Shown: in pieces, positions 42,091 through 50,503 of the stretch
Layout: every line of letters begins with the position of its first letter
Position numbering within the stretch: the stretch's first letter is position 1
DNA from: Streptomyces lincolnensis
GTDB lineage: Bacteria > Actinomycetota > Actinomycetes > Streptomycetales > Streptomycetaceae
DNA: 64,000 bases
Direction of reading: 5' to 3'
Assembly: GCF_021173675.1 (NCBI RefSeq)
Contig: NZ_JAIHON010000024.1
Span: forward strand, 1-64,000
Notes under the pieces: model-generated
The model's input: the letters and a program-made list of their open reading frames with translations, nothing else
Told to the model about the DNA's origin: nothing
Database searches by the model: none
Made by a program: the position numbers and the translations under genes

Positions 42091-43401
42091 ATGGACAAGT
42101 TCCGAAGCGCCTTGCGTACGAAAGCCGTGGCCGCCGTGTCGGTCACGTCGGCTCTCGGCCTGATCGTGGGCTGCGGGGGCAGCGACGGAGGCACCGGAGG
42201 TGGCAAGAAGGACGGCAAGGTCACCATCACCATGGGGCTCTTCGGCGTCATGGGCTTCAAGGAGACCGGCCTGCTCGACAAGTACATGAAGGAACACCCG
42301 AACGTCGTCATCAAGGCGGACGTGGCGGGCGACGAACAGACCTACTACACCGCCCTGCAGACCCACCTGGCCGCAGGCAGCGGACTGAAGGACATTCAGG
42401 GCATAGAAATTGGTAGGGCCAAGGAACTGTCCGACACCCAGAAGGACAAGTTCGTCGACCTCGCCGGAGTGGCCGGGACGGACCACTTCCTTCCGTGGAA
42501 GCAGAGCCAGGTCACCACCACCGACAACAAGGTCATCGGCCTCGGCACCGACATCGGCCCCATGGCCGTCTGCTACCGCAAGGACCTCTTCGAGCAGGCC
42601 GGCCTGCCCACCGACCGCGACGAGGTCGCCAAGCTGTGGGAGGGCGACTGGTCGAAGTACGTCGCCGCCGGCAAGCGGTTCAAGCAGGACTCCAAGGACG
42701 ACAAGGTCGCCTTCATGGACAGCTCCAGCGGACTGTTCAACGCCATGATCTACGGCAACTCCCAGCAGTTCTACGACAAGCAGGGCAAGCTGATCTACGC
42801 CACCAACCCTGTCGTGCAGGACGCGTGGAAGCTGGCCTCCGAAGCGGCCACGTCCGACCTGACGGCCAAACTCCGTCAGTTCCAGCCCGGTTGGGACCCC
42901 GGCCTGGCCAACAGCACGTTCGCCAGCACCGTCTGCCCGGCGTGGATGCTCGCGCACATCAGCGAGAAGGCGGGACCGAAGAACAAGGGCAAGTGGGACG
43001 TCGCCAAGGCACCCAAGGGCGCCAACTGGGGCGGATCGTTCCTTGGCGTGATGGAAAAGAGTCCCGTCAAGAAGGAGGCGCAGGACCTCGTCGCCTGGCT
43101 CACCGCGCCCGAGCAGCAGGCCTACCTCTTCGAGAAGATCGGAAACTTCCCCTCGTCGCAGACCGCGTTGGAGATGCCCGAGGTCGTCGATGCCACGTCG
43201 GACTACTTCGGTGGCGCGCCCATCGGAAAGATCTTCGGCGCCGCGGCCCAGGAGATCCCCGACGAGCAGGTGCTCGGCCGCAAGGACGGCACCATCAAGG
43301 ACATCTTCTCGCAGGGTCTGACCTTGATCGAGGCGCAGAACAAGAGCCCGAACGAGGCGTGGAAGACCAGTGACGAGCGGATTGAGAAGGCCGCCGGCTG
43401 A
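42091..43401 (+). CDS. Sugar ABC transporter binding lipoprotein (CebE-like)
   Basis: A 436-residue extracellular solute-binding protein of family 1. The signal peptide ends in a lipobox (LGLIVGCGGSD), so the mature protein is lipid-anchored outside the membrane. The body has the usual two-lobe signatures, for example GLFGVMGFKETGLLDKYMKE and the hinge segment GLGTDIGPMAVCYRKDLFEQ. It delivers an oligosaccharide to the two permeases downstream. The linked GH1 gene favours cellobiose or another beta-glucoside. No ATPase gene is present, as is normal where a shared MsiK-type ATPase serves several transporters. Confidence 0.92.
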   Translation: MDKFRSALRTKAVAAVSVTSALGLIVGCGGSDGGTGGGKKDGKVTITMGLFGVMGFKETGLLDKYMKEHPNVVIKADVAGDEQTYYTALQTHLAAGSGLKDIQGIEIGRAKELSDTQKDKFVDLAGVAGTDHFLPWKQSQVTTTDNKVIGLGTDIGPMAVCYRKDLFEQAGLPTDRDEVAKLWEGDWSKYVAAGKRFKQDSKDDKVAFMDSSSGLFNAMIYGNSQQFYDKQGKLIYATNPVVQDAWKLASEAATSDLTAKLRQFQPGWDPGLANSTFASTVCPAWMLAHISEKAGPKNKGKWDVAKAPKGANWGGSFLGVMEKSPVKKEAQDLVAWLTAPEQQAYLFEKIGNFPSSQTALEMPEVVDATSDYFGGAPIGKIFGAAAQEIPDEQVLGRKDGTIKDIFSQGLTLIEAQNKSPNEAWKTSDERIEKAAG

Positions 43402-43501
43402 CCTGGGGCCCCTGCCCGTCGCCCGGCGCCCCACGCGTGGCCCGCATGGGGCCGCCGGGCCCCTGCCCGCCTCTCCAACCCTCCAGGAAGGACGCCTTCC
43501 G

Positions 43502-44473
43502 GTGGCCATCTCCACCTCCACACCCCCCAACGGCGCGCCCGGCGTCACAGCGGAGCATCAGCGCCGCCGCACGCTGCTGCACCGCCTCGACGTCCGCGGC
43601 GCCCCGTACGCCTTCGTCGCCCCGTTCTTCATCGTGTTCGCCGCCTTCAGCTTCTACCCGCTCATCTACACCTCGTGGATCTCGCTGCACCGCGTCGAAC
43701 TGTCGACCCTGAACCTCATGGAGTGGGTCGGTTTCGGCAACTACACGGCGCTGTGGGAGGACGACCGTTTCTGGAACGCGCTGCTGAACACCTTCACCAT
43801 CGGTGTCCTGTCGACCGTGCCCCAACTGCTGATGGCACTCGGACTGGCGCACCTGCTCAACTACCGGATGCGCGGCTCCACGTTTTTCCGTGTCGCCGCC
43901 CTGACGCCGTACGCCACCTCGGTCGGTGCCGCCGCCCTCGTGTTCACGATGCTCTTCGAACGCGACTTCGGCATGATCAACTGGATGTTGAGCCTCGTCG
44001 GCGTCGACAACCTCGACTGGGAGAACAACAAGTGGGCCGCGCAGACGGCGATCTCCTCCATCGTGATCTGGCGCTGGACCGGCTACAACGCGCTGCTCTA
44101 CCTCGCCGCGATGCAGGCGATCCCGCGCGACCGCTACGAGGCCGCGGCCATCGACGGCGCCTCGCGGTGGCAGCAGTTCCTGAAGGTCACCGTGCCCGGC
44201 ATCCGTTCCACCATCGTGTTCACCATCGTGCTGTCCACGATCGGCGCCACGCAGCTCTTCGGTGAACCCCTGATCTTCGGCCAGGGCCCGAACGGCATCA
44301 CCGGGGGAGCCGACAACCAGTACCAGACCCTGGGTCTGCTGCTGTACGAGGAGGGCTGGAAGAACTACCAGATGGGGCGGGCCGCCACGGTCGCCTGGGC
44401 GATGTTCCTGCTGCTCATCGTGGTGTTCGTCGTCCAACGCATCGTCAAGCGCTTCACCACGCGCAGGACCTGA
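43502..44473 (+). CDS. Sugar ABC transporter permease (CebF-like)
   Basis: A 323-residue membrane permease of the MalF group with six main helices. It has the leading segment YAFVAPFFIVFAAFSFYPL and the ATPase-contact EAA loop YEAAAIDGASRWQQFLKVTV. GTG at 43502 follows an AAGGA site; the longer open frame starting at 43370 overlaps the previous gene and is unlikely. It pairs with the permease at 44487. Confidence 0.93.
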   Translation: MAISTSTPPNGAPGVTAEHQRRRTLLHRLDVRGAPYAFVAPFFIVFAAFSFYPLIYTSWISLHRVELSTLNLMEWVGFGNYTALWEDDRFWNALLNTFTIGVLSTVPQLLMALGLAHLLNYRMRGSTFFRVAALTPYATSVGAAALVFTMLFERDFGMINWMLSLVGVDNLDWENNKWAAQTAISSIVIWRWTGYNALLYLAAMQAIPRDRYEAAAIDGASRWQQFLKVTVPGIRSTIVFTIVLSTIGATQLFGEPLIFGQGPNGITGGADNQYQTLGLLLYEEGWKNYQMGRAATVAWAMFLLLIVVFVVQRIVKRFTTRRT

Positions 44474-44486
44474 CCGGGAGATCTTC

Positions 44487-45428
44487 ATGACCACAGACAG
44501 CATCCCGGCCCGGGCGACGGACGCACCTCCCGAGGCCGTGCGCAAGACCCGCAAGTCCACCCCGCCCGGTGGGCGGCCCCTCCGACTGTTCCGGCACCCC
44601 GGTGCCGGGCGCCAGCACCACGCGGGACCCGTCGCCTACATCCTGATGGGGCTCGCGGCGCTGGTCTCACTGTTCCCGCTGTACTGGACGATGGTGGCGG
44701 CCTCGACCGACAACACGCGCGTCACCCAGACACCTCCGCCCTTCCTGCCAGGACCCCATCTGCTGGAGAACCTCGGCAAGGCCTGGCAGGACGCCGCGCT
44801 GGGCAAGGCCATGCTCAACAGCCTGATCGTGGCCGGCGTGATCGCCCTGTCCACGGTCCTGTTCGCCACCCTGGCCGGCTTCGCGTTCGCCAAACTCCGC
44901 TTCAAGGGCCGCAACGTCCTGCTGATGCTCGTGATCGGCACGATGATGGTGCCGCCGCAACTGGGCGTCGTACCGCTGTTCATGATGATGACGGAACTGG
45001 GCTGGGGCCAGAAGCTGCCCGCCGTCATCTTCCCCACCCTTGTCAGCGCCGTCGGCGTGTTCTTCATGCGGCAGTACCTGGCCGAAGCGCTGCCCGACGA
45101 ACTCGTCGAGGCCGGACGAGTGGACGGTGCGCACTCCCTGCGCATCTTCTGGAGCATCGTGCTGCCGATCGCCCGGGCTCCCATGGCCGTGCTGTTCATG
45201 ATCACGTTCGTGCACGCGTGGAACGACTTCTTCTGGCCCTTCATCGTGCTCGACATGACCAACCCGACCGTCCCCGTCGCTCTCACCCAGCTCAGCGCGG
45301 GCTATGTGCGCGACCAGTCGCTGATCATGGCGGGCGCACTGCTCGGCACGCTGCCTCTGCTCGCTCTGTTCATCGTCTTCGGCCGCCAGATCGTCGGCGG
45401 AATCATGCAAGGCGCGGTCAAGGGGTGA
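44487..45428 (+). CDS. Sugar ABC transporter permease (CebG-like)
   Basis: A 313-residue MalG-group permease with an N-terminal cytoplasmic stretch of about 45 residues and six helices. The EAA loop is DELVEAGRVDGAHSLRIFW and the typical end is FGRQIVGGIMQGAVKG. It starts 13 bp after the first permease and forms the transmembrane channel with it. Confidence 0.93.
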   Translation: MTTDSIPARATDAPPEAVRKTRKSTPPGGRPLRLFRHPGAGRQHHAGPVAYILMGLAALVSLFPLYWTMVAASTDNTRVTQTPPPFLPGPHLLENLGKAWQDAALGKAMLNSLIVAGVIALSTVLFATLAGFAFAKLRFKGRNVLLMLVIGTMMVPPQLGVVPLFMMMTELGWGQKLPAVIFPTLVSAVGVFFMRQYLAEALPDELVEAGRVDGAHSLRIFWSIVLPIARAPMAVLFMITFVHAWNDFFWPFIVLDMTNPTVPVALTQLSAGYVRDQSLIMAGALLGTLPLLALFIVFGRQIVGGIMQGAVKG

Positions 45429-45519
45429 AGGCCGCACCGTCCCCTCGTCGCCGCGATTCATCGACGCCCCTTGCCCCGCTTCGCCCCTCCCTGCCCGCAC
45501 ATCATCTGGAAGGACCCAC

Positions 45520-46959
45520 GTGAGCACCGCAACCCGACGCCTCGCGCCCGCCCCGGAGACCAGCACCGTCCGCACTTTCCCGCCGGGATTCACCTGGGGC
45601 ACGGCGACCGCCGCCTACCAGATCGAGGGGGCCGCCTCCGCGGACGGACGCACTCCTTCGATCTGGGACACCTACTCGCACACCCCCGGCAGGGTGCGCA
45701 ACGGTGACACCGGCGACGTCGCCACCGACCACTACCACCGGTGGCGCGAGGACGTCGAGATCATGGCCGACCTCGGAGTGAGCGCGTACCGGTTCTCCCT
45801 GTCCTGGTCGCGCGTACAGCCGACCGGCCGCGGCCCGGCCGTCGAAAAGGGACTCGACTTCTATCGCGCCCTCACCGACGCACTGCTGGAAAAGGGCATC
45901 GAACCGGTTGTCACCCTGTATCACTGGGACCTGCCACAGGAGCTGGAGGACGCCGGAGGCTGGCCCGAGCGCACCACCGGCGACCGGTTCGCCGACTACG
46001 CGGCCCTGGCGGCTCGGGCGCTGGGAGACCGGGTGAAGACCTGGATCACCCTCAACGAGCCCTGGTGCAGCGCCTTCCTCGGATACGGTTCAGGCGTCCA
46101 TGCGCCCGGCCGCACCGACCCCGTCGCGGCCCTGCGCGCGGCACACCATCTCAACCTCGCCCACGGCAAGGCCGTACAGGCCCTGCGCGCCGAACTGCCC
46201 GCACGCGCGCAGACATCCATCACCCTCAACATTCACCACGTACGCGCGCTGACCGAAGCAGCCGAGGACGTCGACGCGGCCCGACGGATCGACGCACTGG
46301 CCAACCGTGTCTTCACCGGCCCACTCCTGGAAGGCCACTACCCCCAAGACCTCTTCCAGGACACGGCGAGCCTGACCGACTGGTCCTTCATACGGGACGG
46401 CGACACCGCCACCATCCACCAGCCGCTGGACTTCCTGGGCGTCAACTACTACACGCCGACGCTCGTCTCCGCGGCCACCGGCGAGGCCAGCCACGGTTCC
46501 GACGGCCACGGCGCGAGCGAGCACAGCCCCTGGCCCGGCGCCGACAACGTCGCCTTCCACCGTCCGCCGGGCAGCACCACCGCCATGGGCTGGGCGGTCG
46601 ACCCCAGTGGTCTGTACGACCTGCTGACCCGTCTCAAGGCAGACTTCCCCGCGATGCCACTCATGATCACTGAGAACGGGGCCGCCTTCGACGACTACGT
46701 CAACCCGGAGGGCGAGGTGGCCGACCCCGAGCGCATCGCCTACCTCCACGGCCACCTGTCGGCCGTCCACCAGGCGATCAAGGCCGGTGTCGATGTCCGG
46801 GGCTACTTCCTGTGGTCTCTGCTGGACAACTTCGAGTGGGGTTACGGCTACAGCAAGCGCTTTGGTGCGGTCTACGTCGACTACCCGACCGGCAAGCGCA
46901 TCCCCAAGTCCAGCGCGCGATGGTATGCCGACGTGGTCCGTACCGGCAGTCTGCCGTAG
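45520..46959 (+). CDS. bglC: GH1 beta-glucosidase (BglC-like)
   Basis: A 479-residue cytoplasmic family 1 glycosidase. The acid/base glutamate is in ITLNEPWC and the nucleophile in MITENGAAFDD; FTWGTATAAYQIEGA marks the N-terminus and GYFLWSLLDNFEWGYGY the C-terminal aglycone site. It should hydrolyse the imported beta-glucosides to glucose. Its place after binding protein and two permeases matches the cebEFG-bglC arrangement. GTG at 45520 follows AAGGA. Confidence 0.95.
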   Translation: MSTATRRLAPAPETSTVRTFPPGFTWGTATAAYQIEGAASADGRTPSIWDTYSHTPGRVRNGDTGDVATDHYHRWREDVEIMADLGVSAYRFSLSWSRVQPTGRGPAVEKGLDFYRALTDALLEKGIEPVVTLYHWDLPQELEDAGGWPERTTGDRFADYAALAARALGDRVKTWITLNEPWCSAFLGYGSGVHAPGRTDPVAALRAAHHLNLAHGKAVQALRAELPARAQTSITLNIHHVRALTEAAEDVDAARRIDALANRVFTGPLLEGHYPQDLFQDTASLTDWSFIRDGDTATIHQPLDFLGVNYYTPTLVSAATGEASHGSDGHGASEHSPWPGADNVAFHRPPGSTTAMGWAVDPSGLYDLLTRLKADFPAMPLMITENGAAFDDYVNPEGEVADPERIAYLHGHLSAVHQAIKAGVDVRGYFLWSLLDNFEWGYGYSKRFGAVYVDYPTGKRIPKSSARWYADVVRTGSLP

Positions 46960-47219
46960 GAGCGCGGCTGGAGCCGGTGAGGGCGGGGCGGTTTGCGATC
47001 CTCCTTCGGCCCCGAATGAGCGTGAAGGGTTCGACTTCTTGATGGCGCTCGATCCGCTCCTCACTCTGTGCTTCGACGGTGAAGGTGCGTTGGGTGCACC
47101 GGCATGGCCCGTCGCCACGACGCAGAGGTGGGCGAGGCTTGTTCGGCGCCGCCGGGGCCTCGCTCCTCACCGGCCGTAGCACAGGGAGCAGAGGGAGGGC
47201 AGGCCGTGGTCGGTCATGG
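46960..47219. other. Spacer without recognisable gene
   Basis: Short frames occur on both strands but none matches a family I know. It borders two gene fragments and is probably decayed DNA. Confidence 0.35.
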
Positions 47220-47545
47220 ACTGCGCGGCCTCTTCCCAGGAGGACCGGGCCGGGGGTACTCCATACCGCCGCCGAAGCCCTTGGTCATCACCAGGTCGAA
47301 CTCGCCGTAGGTGTAGCGGCCGAACTCCTTGCCGAACCGCTCGACGGGCGTACACCCGCGCGCACATGGAAGTCACTGGCCAGGGCATAGGCGCTCTCGC
47401 CGGTCGACACGTATGGGTCGAGGTGCCATCCGTTCGTGTCGTGTACGGCGAGTACTGGCAGCGCGTTGCCCAGGAAGCGGAATGCGTCCTCGCGGCCGAA
47501 GCGGCCGTTGCGTTGGGGCACGGTGATGGACACGTCGAAGGAGAG
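47220..47545 (-). pseudogene. M1-family metallopeptidase fragment
   Basis: Two adjoining minus-strand pieces in different frames resemble M1 aminopeptidase-like proteins of Streptomyces. The first is LPVLAVHDTNGWHLDPY with VSTGESAYALASDFHV, read down to about 47360. The second, FGRYTYGEFDLVMTKGFG then GGMEYP, is read near 47240-47345. The zinc-binding HExxH part is absent. Frame break and truncation make it a dead remnant. Confidence 0.7.
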
Positions 47546-47550
47546 GGCCG

Positions 47551-47715
47551 CCGGACGCCGACCGACACCTCGCCGATCCGGAGCTCTCGCCGGAAAGGAT
47601 CGCCGCGGCGCACCACATCTCCGTGCGCTACCTGCACAAGCTCTTCCAGAGCGACGGGACCACCGTGAGCCGCTGGATCCAGCACCGCCGGCGGAGGAAT
47701 GCCGACGCGAACTGA
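47551..47715 (+). pseudogene. AraC-family DNA-binding domain fragment
   Basis: An open stretch without start reads ADPELSPERIAAAHHISVRY and LHKLFQSDGTTVSRWIQ, the first part of the AraC helix-turn-helix domain found at the C-terminus of AraC/XylS regulators. The sensor domain upstream and the last helices are missing; a TGA at 47713 ends it early. Confidence 0.82.
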
Positions 47716-47748
47716 GCTGCCCCGGCCGAGCGTGTCTGATGCTGGCGA

Positions 47749-48825
47749 TCAGCTCAGGGAGCGGTAGAAGTCAAGGTGCCGCTGCGCGGCCTCGGACCAG
47801 GTGTGGCGGGCGGCGAGTTCCCGGCCGGTGGTCTGCCGGGCGGGGTCGTGCCGGGTGAGGGCGTGGCCGAGCTCGTCGGCCAGGTCTTCCGGGGTGGCGC
47901 CGAAGCGGGCGGCGGGTCCGAAGACCTCGCGCAGGACGGGGAGGTCGCGGACGACGAGCGGGACCCCGGCGGCCAGCGCCTCCATCGCGGCGAGCCCGAA
48001 GCCCTCCTTGAGAGAGGGGAAGGCGAAGGCGTCGGCGGCCGCGACGAGCGCCGGGAGTGCGTCGTCGGGGACCGGTCCGAGGACGACGGGTTCGATGCCG
48101 AGTTCGGCGGCCCGGGTCTCCCAACTCGCCCGGTACGCACGGTAGTCGAAGAGGGTTTCACCGCCCGCGATGACCAGCCGCACGTTGGGATGCCTGGTCC
48201 GCAGGAGAGCGTACGCCTCCAGCAGGTCCAGTGATCCCTTGCGGGGCTCGATGCCTCCGACGCTCAGCACATAGCGGCCCAGCCGGTGCTTCCAGCGGTC
48301 TCGGTCGGCGGAGGCCGTGGTCGCGAACCGTTCGTAGGCCACACCGTTGGGGATGACCTCGGCCTTGAGCCCCCAGCCCTGGGCGAGTTCGCCGGCCACC
48401 GATCGTGAGACGCACAGGTGCGCGTACGGCTCGACGATGGCCCGTTCGTGGCAGGCGGCCAGTTCGGGCGTCGTGAACTGGTCGAGGTGGTGGACCGTGC
48501 GGACGCAGCGGCCCGCCGCGTTGGCGCTGATGCAGTCCTGGGCGTGGACGATGTCGTACGGGGACGGATCGAAGGCCGCGCTCAAGGTCGCGATGGAGCG
48601 CAGGATGCGTTCCCCGACCGTCTCGTCCTCGGGTCCGTCGGGGAAGGGCACGATCCGTACGCGTACGGCCGGGTCCACGGGCCGGAAGAAGCCGTCGTCG
48701 CCGCCCCGGCCCAGCGACCAGACCGTGACGTCCTGCCCGGCGGCGGCCAGCGCCTCGGCGAGGGCGAGGGTGTGGACGACGCCGCCGCGCGGCTTGGTGG
48801 AGTAGCTGAGCAGGGCGATCTTCAC
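47749..48825 (-). CDS. MSMEG_0565-family glycosyltransferase
   Basis: A 358-residue GT4-type glycosyltransferase with KIALLSYSTKPRGGVVHTLA at the N-terminus, donor-binding region YVLSVGGIEPRKGSLDLLEAY, and the C-terminal FPSLKEGFGLAAMEALAAG motif. It is the last gene of the Nit1C-type operon, where a glycosyltransferase of this family is a standard member. GTG at 48825 overlaps the preceding hydrolase stop by four bases. The acceptor is unknown; the context implies a glycosylated small molecule or storage product made under nitrogen limitation. Confidence 0.9.
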   Translation of the reverse strand: MKIALLSYSTKPRGGVVHTLALAEALAAAGQDVTVWSLGRGGDDGFFRPVDPAVRVRIVPFPDGPEDETVGERILRSIATLSAAFDPSPYDIVHAQDCISANAAGRCVRTVHHLDQFTTPELAACHERAIVEPYAHLCVSRSVAGELAQGWGLKAEVIPNGVAYERFATTASADRDRWKHRLGRYVLSVGGIEPRKGSLDLLEAYALLRTRHPNVRLVIAGGETLFDYRAYRASWETRAAELGIEPVVLGPVPDDALPALVAAADAFAFPSLKEGFGLAAMEALAAGVPLVVRDLPVLREVFGPAARFGATPEDLADELGHALTRHDPARQTTGRELAARHTWSEAAQRHLDFYRSLS

Positions 48826-49658
48826 GAGGGTCCCTCCCGGTAGGCGGCGGGGCGGCGCTCGTCCAGGTGGCGCAGGACGCGGCGGGCCCGGTCCATCTCG
48901 GCGGCCACGTCGACCTCGGCGACGGCCAGGCCCGCCTTGGCCCAGGTGCGGGCGAGGATGTCTCCGCCGGGGCCGACTACCTTGGACTGGCCGAGGAAGC
49001 GCATGCCGCCCATGGCGCCGGTCTGGTTGGAGGAGGCGAGGACGACCTGGTTCTCGGCGGCGCGGGCCTGGTCGTACAGGTCGAAGAGCTTGGCCTGGCG
49101 GTCCTGGGCCATGCGCGGGGCGCGGTTGGTGATACTGGTGGGCCAGGCGGAGAGGCAGGCGAGGATCTCGGCTCCGTCCAGGGCGAGGGAACGGGCGGAC
49201 TCGGGGAACGTCTTGTCGTAGTCGATGAGCATGCCGATCCGGCCGACGGGGGTGTCGAAGGCGTCGAAGCGGTCGCCGGGCGCGTACGCGGCCGTCTCGC
49301 CGGCCGGGAGGTGGACCTTGCGGTGGCGGCCCAGGACGCCGTCGCCGCTGACGCACACCGCGGCGTTGTACCGCTCGTCGCCGCCGTCCTCGCAGTAGCC
49401 GACGCACACGACCATCTCGGCGGCCAGCCGGGCGATTTGGAGGATCAGCGGGTCGTCCGGCTTGAGGGCCGGGGGCAGCGCCTCGGGGTCGGGGTGGCGC
49501 AGATCGGCGAGATAGCCGCCGAGCGCGGCGTCGGGCAGCACGAGCAGTCCGGCGCCCGACCTACGTGCGTCGTCGATGAGTTTGGCGATGCGGGCCAGGT
49601 CGAACTCCAGGTCGCGGCCGAAGTGGGCGGCGGCGGCCGCGATCCGGATGGTGCTCAT
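48822..49658 (-). CDS. Catalytically altered carbon-nitrogen hydrolase paralogue
   Basis: A 278-residue nitrilase-superfamily protein, paralogous along its whole length to the next gene upstream. The triad is broken: position 43 is Asp (LPDAALGGY) instead of Glu, Lys114 (RHRKVH) is kept, and position 146 is Asp (MLIDYDKTFPES) where the nucleophilic Cys should be. Hydrolysis through a thioimidate/thioester is therefore not expected. The frame is intact and coupled on both sides by 4-base overlaps, so it is maintained, not decaying. It may form hetero-oligomers with, or regulate, the active copy. Confidence 0.9.
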   Translation of the reverse strand: MSTIRIAAAAAHFGRDLEFDLARIAKLIDDARRSGAGLLVLPDAALGGYLADLRHPDPEALPPALKPDDPLILQIARLAAEMVVCVGYCEDGGDERYNAAVCVSGDGVLGRHRKVHLPAGETAAYAPGDRFDAFDTPVGRIGMLIDYDKTFPESARSLALDGAEILACLSAWPTSITNRAPRMAQDRQAKLFDLYDQARAAENQVVLASSNQTGAMGGMRFLGQSKVVGPGGDILARTWAKAGLAVAEVDVAAEMDRARRVLRHLDERRPAAYREGPS

Positions 49659-50503
49659 GCGCTGTCTGCTCCTGCGTACGTGTAGGTTTCCGGGCGCCGG
49701 TCGCGCAGGTGCCCCATCGAGCGGCGGGCGGTCTCCAGGGCCTGGGCGACATCGAGTTCGGCGATCGCCACGCCGGCCTCGACACCGGTGTCGGCGAGGA
49801 TCTCGCCGCCGGGGTCGACGACCTTGGCGCTGCTGACGAAGCGTAGCGACCCGAAGGTACCCGCCTGGTTGGCGGAGATCCACACGATCTGGTTCTCCAG
49901 GGCGCGGGCCCGGTCGAACAGGTCGAAGCGGCGCTTCCAGCGGTCGTTGACCAGGTCGGTCGCCGCGTTCGTCCGTGCGCCCGGCCAGGCCGAGACGACC
50001 ACGCCGATCTCGGCGCCGTCGAGCGCCAGAGCGCGGGCCGACTCCGGGAACGCCTTGTCGTAGCAGATCATCATGCCGATCCGGCCGACCGGGGTGTCGA
50101 AGGCGTGGAAGCGGTCCCCGGAGGCATAGCTGGCGTCCTCGCTCAGCGGCTGGTGGACCTTGCGGTGATTGCCGAGTACACCGTCGCCGTTGACGCAGAC
50201 GACGCTGTTGTAGCGGGCGTCGCCGGCGGCCTCGCAGTAGCCCGCGACCACGGTCATCTCGCCGGCCAGGGAGGCCAGTCGGCGGATCTCGCGACCGTCG
50301 AGGGCGAGCGCGGGCGGGCCCTCGTCCAGTTCGCTGTCGTCGTCGAGGCTGAGCAGGTAGCCGCCGAGGCAGGCCTCCGGCAGGGCGAGGAGCCGTACCT
50401 CCTGCTCGCGGGCCTCCTTGATCAACCGCTCGGCGATCGCGAAGTCCTCTTCGAGGTCGCGGCCGAACTCGGCGGCGACGGCGGCCATACGCAGGGTGGT
50501 CAT
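49655..50503 (-). CDS. Carbon-nitrogen hydrolase (amidase/nitrilase superfamily)
   Basis: A 282-residue enzyme with a complete Glu43-Lys115-Cys147 triad in LPEACLGGY, NHRKVH and MMICYDKAFPES. The ICYD nucleophile context is that of amidases and omega-amidases rather than of true nitrilases (which carry CWE). It is shorter than Nit6803-type nitrilases. In this operon type a C-N hydrolase releases ammonia or a carboxylate from a nitrogen compound, with substrate not defined here. Start and stop overlap the neighbouring genes by four bases. Confidence 0.92.
   Translation of the reverse strand: MTTLRMAAVAAEFGRDLEEDFAIAERLIKEAREQEVRLLALPEACLGGYLLSLDDDSELDEGPPALALDGREIRRLASLAGEMTVVAGYCEAAGDARYNSVVCVNGDGVLGNHRKVHQPLSEDASYASGDRFHAFDTPVGRIGMMICYDKAFPESARALALDGAEIGVVVSAWPGARTNAATDLVNDRWKRRFDLFDRARALENQIVWISANQAGTFGSLRFVSSAKVVDPGGEILADTGVEAGVAIAELDVAQALETARRSMGHLRDRRPETYTYAGADSA

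Noticed and set aside
49655..50503. Calling this hydrolase a Nit6803-type nitrilase
   Set aside because: The nucleophile context is ICYD, not CWE, and the protein is about 60 residues shorter than Nit6803 nitrilases.
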